Shown in pieces: positions 11,701-19,017 of a stretch of DNA of 64,000 nucleotides; the stretch's first letter is position 1, and each line of letters starts with the position of its first letter. The translations under genes and the position numbers were made by a program. The notes beneath the pieces were generated by a model. The model saw only the letters and a program-made list of their open reading frames with translations. It did not search any database and had not been told where the DNA came from. The DNA comes from an uncultured Bacilli bacterium (GTDB lineage: Bacteria > Bacillota_I > Bacilli_A > RF39 > UBA660): the NCBI GenBank assembly GCA_910584655.1, contig CAJUBJ010000002.1:62001-126000 (forward strand), read 5' to 3'.

Positions 11701-11966
11701 CCCCAACCAACTGATGTTTGATTTTTAACATAAGGAATATCAGAAAGATAAACATAATCTTTCTTAACTTCTCTGTCACTAGAAAAAGCTATATCAGAAA
11801 CACTCTCAATATAGTTATCTTCTACTTTTTCGATACTATTACTATTATTTTTATTATTTAAATATATAGTAGATAAATCAAAAGAATTTTTATCTACAGG
11901 ATTAGGCAGCAACATACCAGCTAATAATCCAAAAGATAAAAATCCAACATGTTTTTTTATTTTCAT
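2745..11966 (-). CDS. Giant modular cell-surface protein: NPCBM, transglutaminase-like core, three discoidin units, 18 Ig-like repeats
   Basis: The protein has 3073 residues. A signal peptide (KKHVGFLSFGLLAGMLL) is followed by an NPCBM/NEW2-like carbohydrate-binding module at about 70-235 (GISAHATSTVVYDIS). A helical region follows, with a transglutaminase-like core: Cys514 in AVCGG, His540 in PGHAALLYY, Asp559/Asp561 in WGIDNDVSGW. Three copies of a paired unit come next (FSFDG...GKIVL beta domain plus F5/8-type discoidin domain), with discoidin parts near 905-1055, 1215-1358 and 1525-1668. Eighteen Ig-like repeats of about 70 residues (TNKDV...TFTENGEFTFEF...AGNKGT) span about 1671-2956. 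A Pro/Glu/Asn-rich spacer, one hydrophobic helix and KKKKNDEDE close the protein; there is no LPxTG. AAGGGGAGAGG precedes the ATG. The role is probably glycan binding or adhesion with an enzymatic head, which is inferred. Confidence 0.85.
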   Translation of the reverse strand: MKIKKHVGFLSFGLLAGMLLPNPVDKNSFDLSTIYLNNKNNSNSIEKVEDNYIESVSDIAFSSDREVKKDYVYLSDIPYVKNQTSVGWGSLTLDKNLETKYNNGLISLIVNGKQELFLKGISAHATSTVVYDISEYDYDYFSTYYGVDANRGNNGNGVKFSIYTSVDGENWELQTSSKPPVKKGTSEAEFIKLDIRGKNFIKLYAHNNGNDSSDHAVYANAKLYKEGYVEDNSNVDWIKPVSEYDNLIKTFDLSELTQEQELIIYQRKFVNNLGYDVLQAMVKMNDDYNNVISWLMKDLNNLKLYINGGAPIGSYYSSIQVLNRLYKAHGEDFEIETISKYGNVKGEVYKKMAIALSLTHANPPGLWMGGVGNTSDALTRYEIYKKLYDENAFVVNSSIDITKWFEKYQVEEMRWVMNNNIDDGEIIWLHDYTQNQINKNPNNAWALLTPHPYMAYVTPNYNNPIFHDPANYEYFDNLFDGIFSKYGVPYSTSSQKQYKVWMNLRNKWGTGAVCGGISKTGSNIRGSHGIASAVIGQPGHAALLYYSETNDGKGYWGIDNDVSGWTQSEKSERFFMGWGNNGSYKSYYNVPYIIMGQEALNRYESFEKSNEYVLLAETFKDDLSKKEEAYFKSIENLKFNLDAWYGLIQTYKSDSTKTEQDFYDLAVKLSESMYEFPLPYSDLMRQIQGKLTSNEFKFKYAMLLKNTLTKGKNYNGNGVLQPNVTRLMANHLLGINDTSIASFSFDGAKAGKIVLASRFNGSGIRWDYSIDGKKTWKEVSFTGEEPHELQLSQEEIDSITSENDIYVHIVGVNYNEENLYKIDIKDSAGLPSNLYANDLENRIIAAVPAMQWKYEETDEWKKYSEEEPDLTGDKTVIVRMGSTGVSLAGPSNTFNFTQDNVQNARKYISVNHLSISSVSSQATGGGQNGHAINAIDGNIYTRWHSAWDGSDRTKTFVIQLDSVRNLTALEYVPAAGGNGKIESAQILISEDGENWKEVVSGTDWKYANTNDVSIKSVDFEPTRAKFIKIVGKKTQSASSKSFMTASMFNLYENTEIELVAGYSFDGNKAGKIVLETEYKSLEWEYSLDNGESWRAGSGDEHQLTLEEMNQINETDKIKVRFAGDLKQYVINIKKSEAPVITPYVNDLENRLIGLKDVSTLEWQIEGTTTWTSYAEEEPIVKGNKKLFVRTKATGILTASDSVEFQFAEDTDTAKAKYIPVKHLQVHDYSTQSIDSSRPFYAPNAIDANPETLWHTDFRYSIAGTRAHITIKLDEAKYISALEFLQKKYKVNDPDYIKNIYVYVSSDGETWTEAGKMLNCPQDLTLKRLDFEESVLGEYVKIELEGYSLFASLAMINLFENTNVANVASFSFDGENSGKIILTDEYKNSNWEYSLDAGKTWNKVEESSYQLTDEEIQKVNANDKIKIRINNEEYIVNIRSQVSPTINAYLNDLENRLIGITNIENLEWKIESNSRTDKDWTSYAEEEPIVEGNAKLLIRQKAKENIAASDVVEFEFTADNQPDTRKYIPVNRLSLGGFSAEDLQYDGAAKNALDANYNTRWLNSSAGTDTEKYIIIKFDQATYISAMDYVPHTENGKILSGKILGSLDGENFTEITTISGWANDQTTKTVNFDEPVKARYIKIIGEETSYTSDKRHVGARMFNFYEDITKKDGVAPTVELEYSITQTTNQDVTVTLVNESTPIKVLNNNGSKSYTFTENGEFTFEFEDAEGNKGTAIAKVDWIIKTLPTPTINFDIKEPTNKDVTATVTFDREGTVVLNNNGSTSYTFTENGEFTFDFKGPYGNEGSVTVKVDWIIKTLPNAKFEFSTQDLTNEDVTATISFDREGTVILNNNGSSTYTFTENGEFTFEFKGPYGNEGVATAKVDWIDKTAPTATIKYDVLEATNGNVNVTLVDESEDITIINNEGKRTYTFTENGEFTFEFIDKVGNKGTATAKVDWIDRTAPKGSISYNIIKPTSQGVVASINFDKENVKITNNDGKNTHTFTENGEFTFEFIDAAGNKGTTTAKVTWIDRTLPVATITYSSTDLTNKDVVATITFDKENVVVEGGATHTFTENGEYEFKFVGPAGNEGVAIAKVTWIDKKAPIPTVIYTTMNPTNKDVVATVTFDKENVMVEGGASHTFTENGEFIFNFVDKAGNKGIAIAKVNWIDKTAPTAEIEYSTTDLTNKDVTVKLVNENEKITITNNDGNNTYTFTKNGVFTFEFVDEAGNKGTATARVNWIDKTLPVATITYNTTNKTNKDVVATISFDKLNVTVEGGTSHTFTENGEYTFDYVDEAGNIGMLTAVVDWIDKTAPTAEISYSTTDLTNKNVIVTLVNASEKITIINNDGKNTYTFTENGEFTFEFVDEAGNKGTATAKVNNIDKFAPTAEIEYSTTDLTNKDVVVTLIVDNEKITITNNDGKNTYTFTENGEFTFEFVDEAGNKGTATARVNNIDKVAPTAEIKYSTTNKTNKDVTVTLVNASEKITITNNGGKNTYTFTENGEFTFEFVDEAGNKGTVTAKVNNIDKTAPTAKIEFSTTEETTGPVIATIIPSEEVTITNNGGKNSYIFTENGKFIFEYVDKAGNKGETEVVVSWIISEETPDKAPELKVSYNINSLTNKDVIATLELQEGIKVIGSATHTFTENGEYIFNYEDQYGNKGTAIAKVDWIDKVAPTANVEYDVTGLTNKDVIASLVNPSEKITVINAKDGVYIFDENGEYIFEFVDEAGNKGSVVAKVDWIDKIAPTAKVEYSTEEETTGNVTVKITPSEKVTITNNNGSDTYTFTQNGEFTFEFIDEAGNKGSITAKVDWIVEEDEDVIVKFDNKNFTNKDVVVTIELKEGMKILNNNGSNTYTFSENGTFTFKYENQDGTVKEYTVTVDWIDKSEIEASISYDITNSTSENVTATLITNKDVIIKNNGGKNTYIFTENGEYTFEYVDKYGNTGSIVAKVDWINKNNQPEEEPTIPTIKPDKPTTKPNDNQEINDNNSNEENKTPDEVETPDEVEKPEEGNDSVINDNEETNKSPETEKEENEEKNNSLIKKIIIAIPIVGILYFIILLAKKKKNDEDEVNDK
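3097..6955 (-). repeat. Eighteen tandem Ig-like coding repeats, about 207-216 bp each
   Basis: Within the giant gene, 18 consecutive units of 68-76 codons carry the pattern TNKDV-x-TFTENGEFTFEF-x-AGNKG-x-AKV-x-WIDKTAP. Neighbouring copies near 4400-5050 are almost identical in protein and DNA. Others carry a shortened EGG-T/SHTFTEN variant. This is a substrate for recombination and copy-number change. Confidence 0.9.
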
Positions 11967-12069
11967 AACTTCCTCTCCCCTTAACGCAAGATATTATAAC
12001 ACTAAAAAGTATAAAATTCAAAATTTTTCTTATATATTTTTGAAAATATATTTTATAGAAATTTAAGTA

Positions 12070-12103
12070 AGAAAAGAAACTTTAATTTTAGTGTTTCTTT
12101 TCT
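12070..12103 (-). terminator. Terminator after cardiolipin synthase
   Basis: AGAAAAGAAAC (12070-12080) pairs with GTTTCTTTTCT (12093-12103). The minus-strand tail is T-rich but interrupted. Confidence 0.65.
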
Positions 12104-12116
12104 ATATTTATGGATT

Positions 12117-13616
12117 TTACATTAATGGAGCAAACAGCCTTAAAATAGCTTGCCATATCGCTTTTAGTAATTTAGGTGTTGCTTCTTTTTTTGTTATTAG
12201 ATGACTTTTTTTTATGGTATCTAAAGCATCTTTTTTTATATCTGAAATACAATCAACATTTTCTAAATATAAGCCACATTCAAAATGAAGATATAAACTA
12301 CGATAATCTAAATTTAAGGTACCAATTGTTGCAATATGGTCATCAGCGACAAAAACTTTAGCATGAATAAATCCTGGAGTATATTTATATACTTTTACAC
12401 CACCTTGAACTAATGGTTCAACATAGGACTCTGATAAAGTATAAACTAATTTTTTATCAGGAATTCCTGGTATAACAATTCTTACATCTACTCCTCTTTT
12501 AGCGGCTAAAATTAGAGAATTTATCATATCTGTATCAATTATTAAATATGGAGTAAAAATATAAACATAATCATTAGCTTGATTTATGATATTTAAATAG
12601 ATGTTTTCTCCAGTTATTTCTTCATCTAATGGATTTTCTCCATATGGAGCAACATATCCTTTACTACCCTTTATTTTTTTAAATTCATATTTAAATTTTG
12701 TAAAGTCTTTATCTTCTTTAATAAAGGAATTCCATATTGTTAAAAACATTACCGTATAATTCCAAACAGCTTCACCTTCAACTTTAACGGCATTATCTTT
12801 CCAATGACCATAAGGACTATTAATATTAATATATTCGTCGGCAATATTTATACCACCAGAAAAAGCTACTCTTCCATCAATTACTAAAATTTTACGATGA
12901 TCACGATTATTCATTATTACTCCAGCTATAGGATTCAATTTATTAAATACGACACATTTTATACCTAAGCTCTTTAAGTAAGAAGGATATTTACTATTTA
13001 GGGTTGCAATACACCCTGCATCATCATACATAACACGCACATCAACACCAGATGCAGCTTTTTCTTTCAATATTTCAAGAATAGAGTCCCACATATGACC
13101 TTGACTAACAATAAAATATTCGAAGAAAATAAATTTTTCTGCTTTTTTTAATTCATTTAGAATAAAAGGTAGTGCTTTTTCACCTAGTTCATAATATTCT
13201 ACTTCATTATTTTTAGTTACCGGATAGCCTGAGTAATCACTAATATAACGAAGACGGCTATTGTTTTTAAATTCACTCGCTATCTTCTCGTCTTGAACAA
13301 GATACTTTTTGCTATTCTTTTCGCTAGCCATAATTCTTTTTAAAGTTTTGCTACTATATTTGTTTTGTCCTATAGCGACATATAGTAGTGTCCCTAAAAA
13401 TGGAAATAATAATAAAATAATTATCCATGGTAAAGTATAAGAATAATTTTTACTATTTCTAATTAATCCTAATAATAGAAGAATTTGTATTATGAAGTAT
13501 AAAATAGTAATTAACCATATTTTTTCAATTAAGAATATATAAATTAGTAAAGTGATAAATATTTGTAATATTACACCTATACCAACTATAACTCCTTTTA
13601 TTATTGCTTGTTTCAT
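12117..13616 (-). CDS. cls: Cardiolipin synthase (phospholipase D family)
   Basis: Cls joins two phosphatidylglycerol molecules to make cardiolipin at the membrane. The 499-residue protein has two N-terminal membrane helices with the PLDc_N pattern (LLLFPFLGTLLYVAIG). Two HKD motifs follow: HRKILVIDGRVAFSGG and HAKVFVADDHIATIGTLNLD. Length and order are normal for bacterial Cls. AAGGAG lies nine bases before the ATG. The MutS-like gene lies 11 bases upstream, so the two are probably co-transcribed. Confidence 0.93.
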   Translation of the reverse strand: MKQAIIKGVIVGIGVILQIFITLLIYIFLIEKIWLITILYFIIQILLLLGLIRNSKNYSYTLPWIIILLLFPFLGTLLYVAIGQNKYSSKTLKRIMASEKNSKKYLVQDEKIASEFKNNSRLRYISDYSGYPVTKNNEVEYYELGEKALPFILNELKKAEKFIFFEYFIVSQGHMWDSILEILKEKAASGVDVRVMYDDAGCIATLNSKYPSYLKSLGIKCVVFNKLNPIAGVIMNNRDHRKILVIDGRVAFSGGINIADEYININSPYGHWKDNAVKVEGEAVWNYTVMFLTIWNSFIKEDKDFTKFKYEFKKIKGSKGYVAPYGENPLDEEITGENIYLNIINQANDYVYIFTPYLIIDTDMINSLILAAKRGVDVRIVIPGIPDKKLVYTLSESYVEPLVQGGVKVYKYTPGFIHAKVFVADDHIATIGTLNLDYRSLYLHFECGLYLENVDCISDIKKDALDTIKKSHLITKKEATPKLLKAIWQAILRLFAPLM

Positions 13617-13627
13617 CTTAGTGCTCC

Positions 13628-15379
13628 TTAATCAATTATATTCATTTGTTTCATTAAGTATTTGGCGTTTGTTGTTGTACATTCACCTTCTCTAATTTTG
13701 TAATCAAATAATATTTTATTTTCTTGATATGTTTCTTTGAAATGATAATTATGAATTTTCTTATTATTTATTTCACATAATTCAAAGTCATGAGTTGTTA
13801 AGAAAACAATACAATTTAGGTTGGATAGTTTTTTTAAAGTTTCTTTTGCACCTAAAATACGATCGTTGTAATTTGTTCCTTTGAATATTTCATCAATGAA
13901 AATAATAAATGGTCCATCATTATTTTTACTATAATCTAGTGCAGCTTTGATTCTTTTTAATTCGCCATAAAATGTTGAGATACCATTACTTATATCATCT
14001 TTAACATTTATAGAAGTAAAAATAGTCATTATTGGACAAGTAAAGGTAGTTGCTGTTACATAAGAACCACAATATGCTAAAATTAAATTGATGCCTATAG
14101 TACGCATAAAAGATGTTTTACCACTCATGTTTGAACCCGTTATAATATTAATATCTTGATTACAAGAAAAGTCATTTGATACACATTCTAATTCAGTTAA
14201 TAAAGGGTGTTTAATATCACTTAAACTTAACGTTAGTTTATCTACTATTTTGGGAATACTAATATTTTCTTTAACATATCCTATTGTTGTGAGACTTATT
14301 AATACTTCAAATTCTTCTAAGGCTTTTATACTATTTTTAAAATCAATACTTTTATCATTTAAAAGAGAAATGTATTTATATAATATTATGAAATTTAAAG
14401 AGGCAAATATATTAAATATAAGATAAGTAATAAAGTTGTTACGATATGAATCAAGATCAGCTATATTACTTAATTTATTTAAAATAAAATGACCTTTTTT
14501 TATTCTATTTTGTAATTCTTGATTTTTAGAACTTGTAAATTTTTGATTTTCAATAAATGAATATATTTCTTTTAAATCACTATATTTTCTGGCACATTTA
14601 GATATTCTATTAAAATCTTCTTTATATAATAGAACATAAAAATATGATGTAATAAGTTGTAAAATGATTAATCCTACTAAATAATATGACTTTATAGTAC
14701 CTAAGGCTGTTAAAATTGAAACAATTATTGTTATTACTGAAATAATTAAAGATACTATAAGCTCGGGGAAATTACTTTTTGTTTTTTGATCAAAAAAGTT
14801 TAAATAATCTTTATAATCAATATTTTTTATTTTATCTATTTTAGATAGTTTTTCTTGAAATTTCAAAGAGAAATTAAAATTATTTTTTAGCTCCGAAATA
14901 GCTTTTTGATTTGTTTCAATAGATTTTTTTGAGACGTTTTTTAAAGATAATTTATCTAATAATTTATTTTTACCACCTAAAGAGTTAGTAAAGTTTATAA
15001 ATTGAAATAATGAATTTCTTCCTATTACATCTAAGTCTGTCATAAATTGACTAGTGGCTTCTTCTTGATCACTTTGATTTTTTTTCCAATTTCCATTACT
15101 TCGTTCTTCGTAATTCTTAATAATATCTAAGTATTTATTATATTTTCTTATTTTATTTTCTACTTTGCTATGATAAATGGCAACAATAATAAAAACAATA
15201 GATACCAACCATAAAAATATATTTAAAGCAGATAATTTTACTTTGAAGTTAACTAATAAAATGGATAAAAAGATAAAAAAGATGATTAAACGAACTTTAG
15301 ATAAAGTATTGCTTATTCTTTCTTGTTTTGTTTTTAAATTCTTATATTCTTTTTTTGAATTTACTAATTGTTTGTCCAT
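13628..15379 (-). CDS. Membrane-embedded MutS-like ATPase
   Basis: The C-terminal third is a MutS-type ATPase. It has Walker A GSNMSGKTS near residue 418, a segment matching the MutS core (DDISNGISTFYGELKRI), Walker B FIIFIDEIFKGTN near 493, and TTHD near 530. The N-terminal 400 residues lack recognisable mismatch-recognition and connector domains. They instead hold hydrophobic pairs near 29-72, 205-250 and 320-350. It is therefore not a mismatch-repair MutS but a member of a MutS-related membrane family seen in clostridia, with no known job. The start is weakly supported (AGAGCGTGA upstream). Confidence 0.75.
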   Translation of the reverse strand: MDKQLVNSKKEYKNLKTKQERISNTLSKVRLIIFFIFLSILLVNFKVKLSALNIFLWLVSIVFIIVAIYHSKVENKIRKYNKYLDIIKNYEERSNGNWKKNQSDQEEATSQFMTDLDVIGRNSLFQFINFTNSLGGKNKLLDKLSLKNVSKKSIETNQKAISELKNNFNFSLKFQEKLSKIDKIKNIDYKDYLNFFDQKTKSNFPELIVSLIISVITIIVSILTALGTIKSYYLVGLIILQLITSYFYVLLYKEDFNRISKCARKYSDLKEIYSFIENQKFTSSKNQELQNRIKKGHFILNKLSNIADLDSYRNNFITYLIFNIFASLNFIILYKYISLLNDKSIDFKNSIKALEEFEVLISLTTIGYVKENISIPKIVDKLTLSLSDIKHPLLTELECVSNDFSCNQDINIITGSNMSGKTSFMRTIGINLILAYCGSYVTATTFTCPIMTIFTSINVKDDISNGISTFYGELKRIKAALDYSKNNDGPFIIFIDEIFKGTNYNDRILGAKETLKKLSNLNCIVFLTTHDFELCEINNKKIHNYHFKETYQENKILFDYKIREGECTTTNAKYLMKQMNIID

Positions 15380-15424
15380 ATTTTCACGCTCTTTCTTTTA
15401 TATTTAATAGTATATCATAGAAAA

Positions 15425-15448
15425 AAGAAATCAAATGATTGATTTCTT
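15425..15448 (-). terminator. Terminator overlapping the ABC ATPase stop codon
   Basis: AAGAAATCA (15425-15433) pairs with TGATTTCTT (15440-15448), followed by a minus-strand T-run. It ends the two-component/ABC region before the MutS-like gene. Confidence 0.8.
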
Positions 15449-16136
15449 ACTTTTTATCAGTTTTTTTCTTATTATTTTGTAATTCATATACTTCATCACA
15501 TTGTTCCCAGACGTTTTTAGAATGCGTCACTATAACGACACATTTATTTTCATCATGGGCAAGTCTTTTAAATATATTTAATATCTCTTGTTCTGTTTCT
15601 TGATCAAGATTTCCTGTTGGTTCATCAGCAATAATCATCTTAGGGTTATAAGATAGACTTCTAGCAATGGCTACACGTTGTTGCTCTCCGCCAGATAGTT
15701 TTAGAACACGCCTATTTAGATGTTCTTCTGTTAAACCTACACTTTTTAGAAGTTCTAATGTTCGTTCTTTTTTATTAACTTTTTTTAGACCATTAATATC
15801 CATAGATAGAATGATATTTTCAGATGCTGTAAGATGTGGTAATAAATTATAGCTTTGAAATACTATTCCTATCTCAGAATTACGATATTTATCTAAATTT
15901 ATTTTGCTTAAGTCTTTATCTTTAAAATATATTTTACCAAGATATTTTTTTTCTAGACCGCTTATCAATGATAAAAGTGTTGTTTTGCCACTACCACTTT
16001 TTCCTTTTACAGCATAAATTTTACCACTTTTAAATTCGTATGAAATATCTTTAAAAACATATTCGTCCTTTTTAGCATCTTCATAACGATATCCTACTTT
16101 ATCTAATCTTAAAATTACTGTATCATTTTTTTTCAT
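15447..16136 (-). CDS. ABC transporter ATP-binding protein, MacB/LolD type
   Basis: The 229-residue ATPase has Walker A GKSGSGKTT, Q-loop FQSYNLLPHLTASEN, signature LSGGEQQRVAIARSL and Walker B IIADEPTGNLD, plus the switch histidine in VTHS. It belongs to the FtsX/MacB/LolD partner class that drives mechanotransmission rather than classical transport. Its ATG overlaps the permease stop codon (TAATG), so the two are coupled. The product acts with the permease, downstream of a two-component system. Confidence 0.92.
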   Translation of the reverse strand: MKKNDTVILRLDKVGYRYEDAKKDEYVFKDISYEFKSGKIYAVKGKSGSGKTTLLSLISGLEKKYLGKIYFKDKDLSKINLDKYRNSEIGIVFQSYNLLPHLTASENIILSMDINGLKKVNKKERTLELLKSVGLTEEHLNRRVLKLSGGEQQRVAIARSLSYNPKMIIADEPTGNLDQETEQEILNIFKRLAHDENKCVVIVTHSKNVWEQCDEVYELQNNKKKTDKK

Positions 16137-17689
16137 TAGCTACGCTCCTTTAATATTGTAAGAGGCTGGAATCTTGCTATTGATATACAAGATGCAATAC
16201 CACTTATAATAGTTAATAAAACGCCTATTCCAAGTAGTTCAAGAAGTATTTTAAAGTCAACTACAGCATTAATATTATCTACTTGTTCAATATTTATAGT
16301 TCCATTTATTTTTTCTATTTTGTTTGAATATTTCATCTCTCTCATATCCATATTTCCACCAAAATTATTATTTATTTGTTCGAAGTCTTGAGTTGATGAT
16401 TCTATCTCATTAGCTAAAAGATTGTTGGCTACTTTAACACTTGATAACGATCCTATCCCTGTTCCGATTAATAGACCAATAATTGTTATTGCTAGTAACT
16501 CAATTAGGAATTCTGATACTACAAGACTTTTTTTCATACCTATAGTTCTTAAAACCCCTATTTCATATTTTCTTTCACGAATATTTATCATATTTATAAC
16601 GAATAAAACTACTCCACCAATTATTAAAGTTATAACTAAAAATGTTATTGCGAATGTTTTAACGTTGTTTATTGATTTAGTAGCAGAACTAACAGTTTCT
16701 GTGTTATCTGTTACCATATAATTGTTACTTAAACCTTTTTCTTGAACTTCTTTAGCAAAGCTACTTGCAACATCTTTACTTGTAAGAATGAATGTTGGTG
16801 TAACTGTTGTTCTTAGTGTTTCATCATCTTCAATAAATGTCTCAATTATACTGGAATTAGTTATAATTGTATTTACTGAATTTGAAAACATACTAGTCAT
16901 ATCTTTTGAAGAATCCGTATCTTCTTTATATATACCGCTTATTACTAATTCATATGTTAATTTAGTATTTGTTGGGTTAACTAATGTTATAGTATCGCCA
17001 ACATTTAGTTCATTTAAGGTTGCAAGTTCTTCACTTATTACACAATTATTACTTAAAAAGTCACTACTAACTTCACCTTCAGTTATTGTATAACTTCCGT
17101 TTATAAAATCTGTCATTGACTCATATGAACTATAACCCATTATACTAAAGGCACCATTTGATGCACGTTCATTTCTTATTTCTTCTATTGTTGTGGTAGT
17201 TGTTGTTTTTTTGTTACCATATGAACCTCCATGACCACTTGGTCGCCCTTGGCCATTAAAAGGGTTTCCGAATGTTTCTGTTTCAGTTTTTGTAGTGGTT
17301 GTTTCTTTCACCAAACTATCTGTTGCTTCTTCTAAGTCATTAGCATTCATATTAGTGTTATAAATATAGTAGTAGCTTTTTACATATTCACTATTTCCAT
17401 ATTCATTTATTTCATCAACTGTTATTGCCTCCATTTCGTTAAATTTTTCAATCATATTTTCTTTTGATGATTCTTCTTTAAATGACTGCATCATATTTTC
17501 TCTATTCATACCAATAGTTGCTTCAACATTATATTTTTCTTCGTACGATTTTACAATCTTATTAGCCGAGCTTCTTATTGATAAAGTTATGGCACTAGAT
17601 GCTGCGATTACAACAATTATAATTCCTATTAAAATATTTCTTCCTTTATTTCTAATAATATTAATCCATGCATTTTTTATGATATACAT
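16136..17689 (-). CDS. FtsX/MacB-type ABC permease with a Thr/Gly-rich extracellular insertion
   Basis: The start is taken at the internal ATG (17689) because GAGAGG lies seven bases before it. An upstream in-frame ATG at 17716 has no ribosome site. The 517-residue protein has an N-terminal helix (ILIGIIIVVIAASSAITLSI), a large extracellular domain and three C-terminal helices, ending LTILKERS: the MacB plan. The extracellular part carries a low-complexity insertion rich in Thr (ETTTTKTETE, KKTTTTTTIEE) flanking a Gly/Pro/His segment (GQGRPSGHGGSYG), which may be a flexible linker or metal-binding stretch. A two-component system lies just upstream, a layout common for antimicrobial-peptide sensing and resistance. 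Confidence 0.88.
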   Translation of the reverse strand: MYIIKNAWINIIRNKGRNILIGIIIVVIAASSAITLSIRSSANKIVKSYEEKYNVEATIGMNRENMMQSFKEESSKENMIEKFNEMEAITVDEINEYGNSEYVKSYYYIYNTNMNANDLEEATDSLVKETTTTKTETETFGNPFNGQGRPSGHGGSYGNKKTTTTTTIEEIRNERASNGAFSIMGYSSYESMTDFINGSYTITEGEVSSDFLSNNCVISEELATLNELNVGDTITLVNPTNTKLTYELVISGIYKEDTDSSKDMTSMFSNSVNTIITNSSIIETFIEDDETLRTTVTPTFILTSKDVASSFAKEVQEKGLSNNYMVTDNTETVSSATKSINNVKTFAITFLVITLIIGGVVLFVINMINIRERKYEIGVLRTIGMKKSLVVSEFLIELLAITIIGLLIGTGIGSLSSVKVANNLLANEIESSTQDFEQINNNFGGNMDMREMKYSNKIEKINGTINIEQVDNINAVVDFKILLELLGIGVLLTIISGIASCISIARFQPLTILKERS

Positions 17690-17719
17690 TTTTTGTCCTC
17701 TCTTCCTGTAAGTCATATT

Positions 17720-17741
17720 AATAAAGAAAAATTAAATGAAG
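17720..17741 (-). promoter_or_regulatory. Probable response-regulator site before the ABC permease
   Basis: On the plus strand, ATTAAATGAAG (17731-17741) follows AATAAAGAAAA (17720-17730). They match the perfect 11-bp tandem repeat at the regulator's own promoter (19724-19745) in 10 and 8 of 11 positions. Tandem 11-bp direct repeats are usual OmpR-family sites. A clear -10 is not seen. Confidence 0.5.
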
Positions 17742-17777
17742 ATTAAAAAGTATTGATTTCACAAATAATTCACAAAA

Positions 17778-17802
17778 AAGCAAGTCTTTATGTGACCTGC
17801 TT
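17778..17802 (-). terminator. Terminator overlapping the histidine-kinase stop
   Basis: AAGCAAGTC (17778-17786) pairs with GACCTGCTT (17794-17802) with one G-T wobble on the minus strand, followed by TTTTTT. It separates the kinase from the ABC genes, implying that these have their own promoter. Confidence 0.75.
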
Positions 17803-19017
17803 AAATGTAATAGTAAAAGTTGTTTTTCCTTTTAAAGACGTTGCTTCTATTTTGCCATTATGGAGACTGGCTATTTGCTTTGCTATGGCAAGACCTAATC
17901 CATAATTATTTTCATTTCGATTACGTGATTTCTCCGTTCGATAAAAGCGTTCAAATATTCTTTTTAAATCTTCTTGACTTATATTTTCTCCTTTATTACT
18001 TATAGAAAAAATTATATCATTTTTCTTTTCTTTTAAGTTTATTTCAATTGATGAATTTTTTAAACTATGCTTTATTGCATTATCTATAAGAATAGCGATT
18101 AGTTGTTTTATTTGTTCTTGATTACATTTGAAATTTATATTTTCAGAAATATCATATTTTAATTTGAGTTTATGTTCATATATTAAACTTTCAAAAGGAA
18201 GAATAGCTAACTCTGTTACTTTTGACAGATTTATTTCTTCAACATTTTCTTTCGAATTTTCGTTTTCTAAACGAGATAAATCTAGAAGATTAGAGATTAA
18301 ATTACTCATTCTTAATGACTCACTCTTGATATTATTTAACCACTTAGGATTATCTTTTTCTATTGTTGCCATCTCAGCATTAGTGAGAATAACGCTGACT
18401 GGGGTTTTTAATTCGTGCGATGCGTCACAAATAAATTCTTTTTGGCGATTAAATGAAGATATTACAGGCTTAATAATCCATTTTGTAAGTCTAAAAGAAA
18501 CGAAAATTATTACTATCTCTAATATAATAAATATAATTAAAGATGATTTTAGTAAATTTATTAATTTGTAGGTGGAAAAACTATTATTAACTAGTATTAA
18601 AGTCTTGGAATCTTTATACTCGTATGAATATTTATTGAAGTAAATAGATAAAAAGTTATATGATGATTCTTTATTTTTATTTAAAATTTTGTTTACATAT
18701 ATTTCTACTTGTTCTTCGTCTTTGTCCTCGAAGGAATGACTTGTAATTTTTTTTATTTTGTTGTTTTCTATTTCTATTGTGTAAGCTTCTAAATCAATAA
18801 ATTTGCGATTATCAAAGCCTTTAATTTCTGGTAAATCATCTTTAACTTTAGGTTCAGCTAATCGATCTTTTATATTTCCTGCCCTTTTTAAATTTTCGAT
18901 TATATGTTTTTCTTCAGCTTGGTAGTTTTGATAGTTAAATATAAAAAGTATACTTATTAGAAAAATACTTAAAATTGAAGATATAACAATAAAGATTTTA
19001 TTTTTTAGTTTATTCAT
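17788..19017 (-). CDS. Sensor histidine kinase
   Basis: The 409-residue kinase has membrane helices near 7-29 and 151-172 bracketing an extracellular sensor of about 120 residues. The H-box is ASHELKTPVSVI, and an N-box (DNAIKHS) and G-boxes (GENISQEDL, YGLGLAIAKQ) are present. No clear HAMP domain is visible. The start overlaps the response-regulator gene by eight bases, with GGAGAT inside that gene. It probably senses an envelope signal and phosphorylates the OmpR-type partner. Confidence 0.93.
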   Translation of the reverse strand: MNKLKNKIFIVISSILSIFLISILFIFNYQNYQAEEKHIIENLKRAGNIKDRLAEPKVKDDLPEIKGFDNRKFIDLEAYTIEIENNKIKKITSHSFEDKDEEQVEIYVNKILNKNKESSYNFLSIYFNKYSYEYKDSKTLILVNNSFSTYKLINLLKSSLIIFIILEIVIIFVSFRLTKWIIKPVISSFNRQKEFICDASHELKTPVSVILTNAEMATIEKDNPKWLNNIKSESLRMSNLISNLLDLSRLENENSKENVEEINLSKVTELAILPFESLIYEHKLKLKYDISENINFKCNQEQIKQLIAILIDNAIKHSLKNSSIEINLKEKKNDIIFSISNKGENISQEDLKRIFERFYRTEKSRNRNENNYGLGLAIAKQIASLHNGKIEATSLKGKTTFTITFKQVT

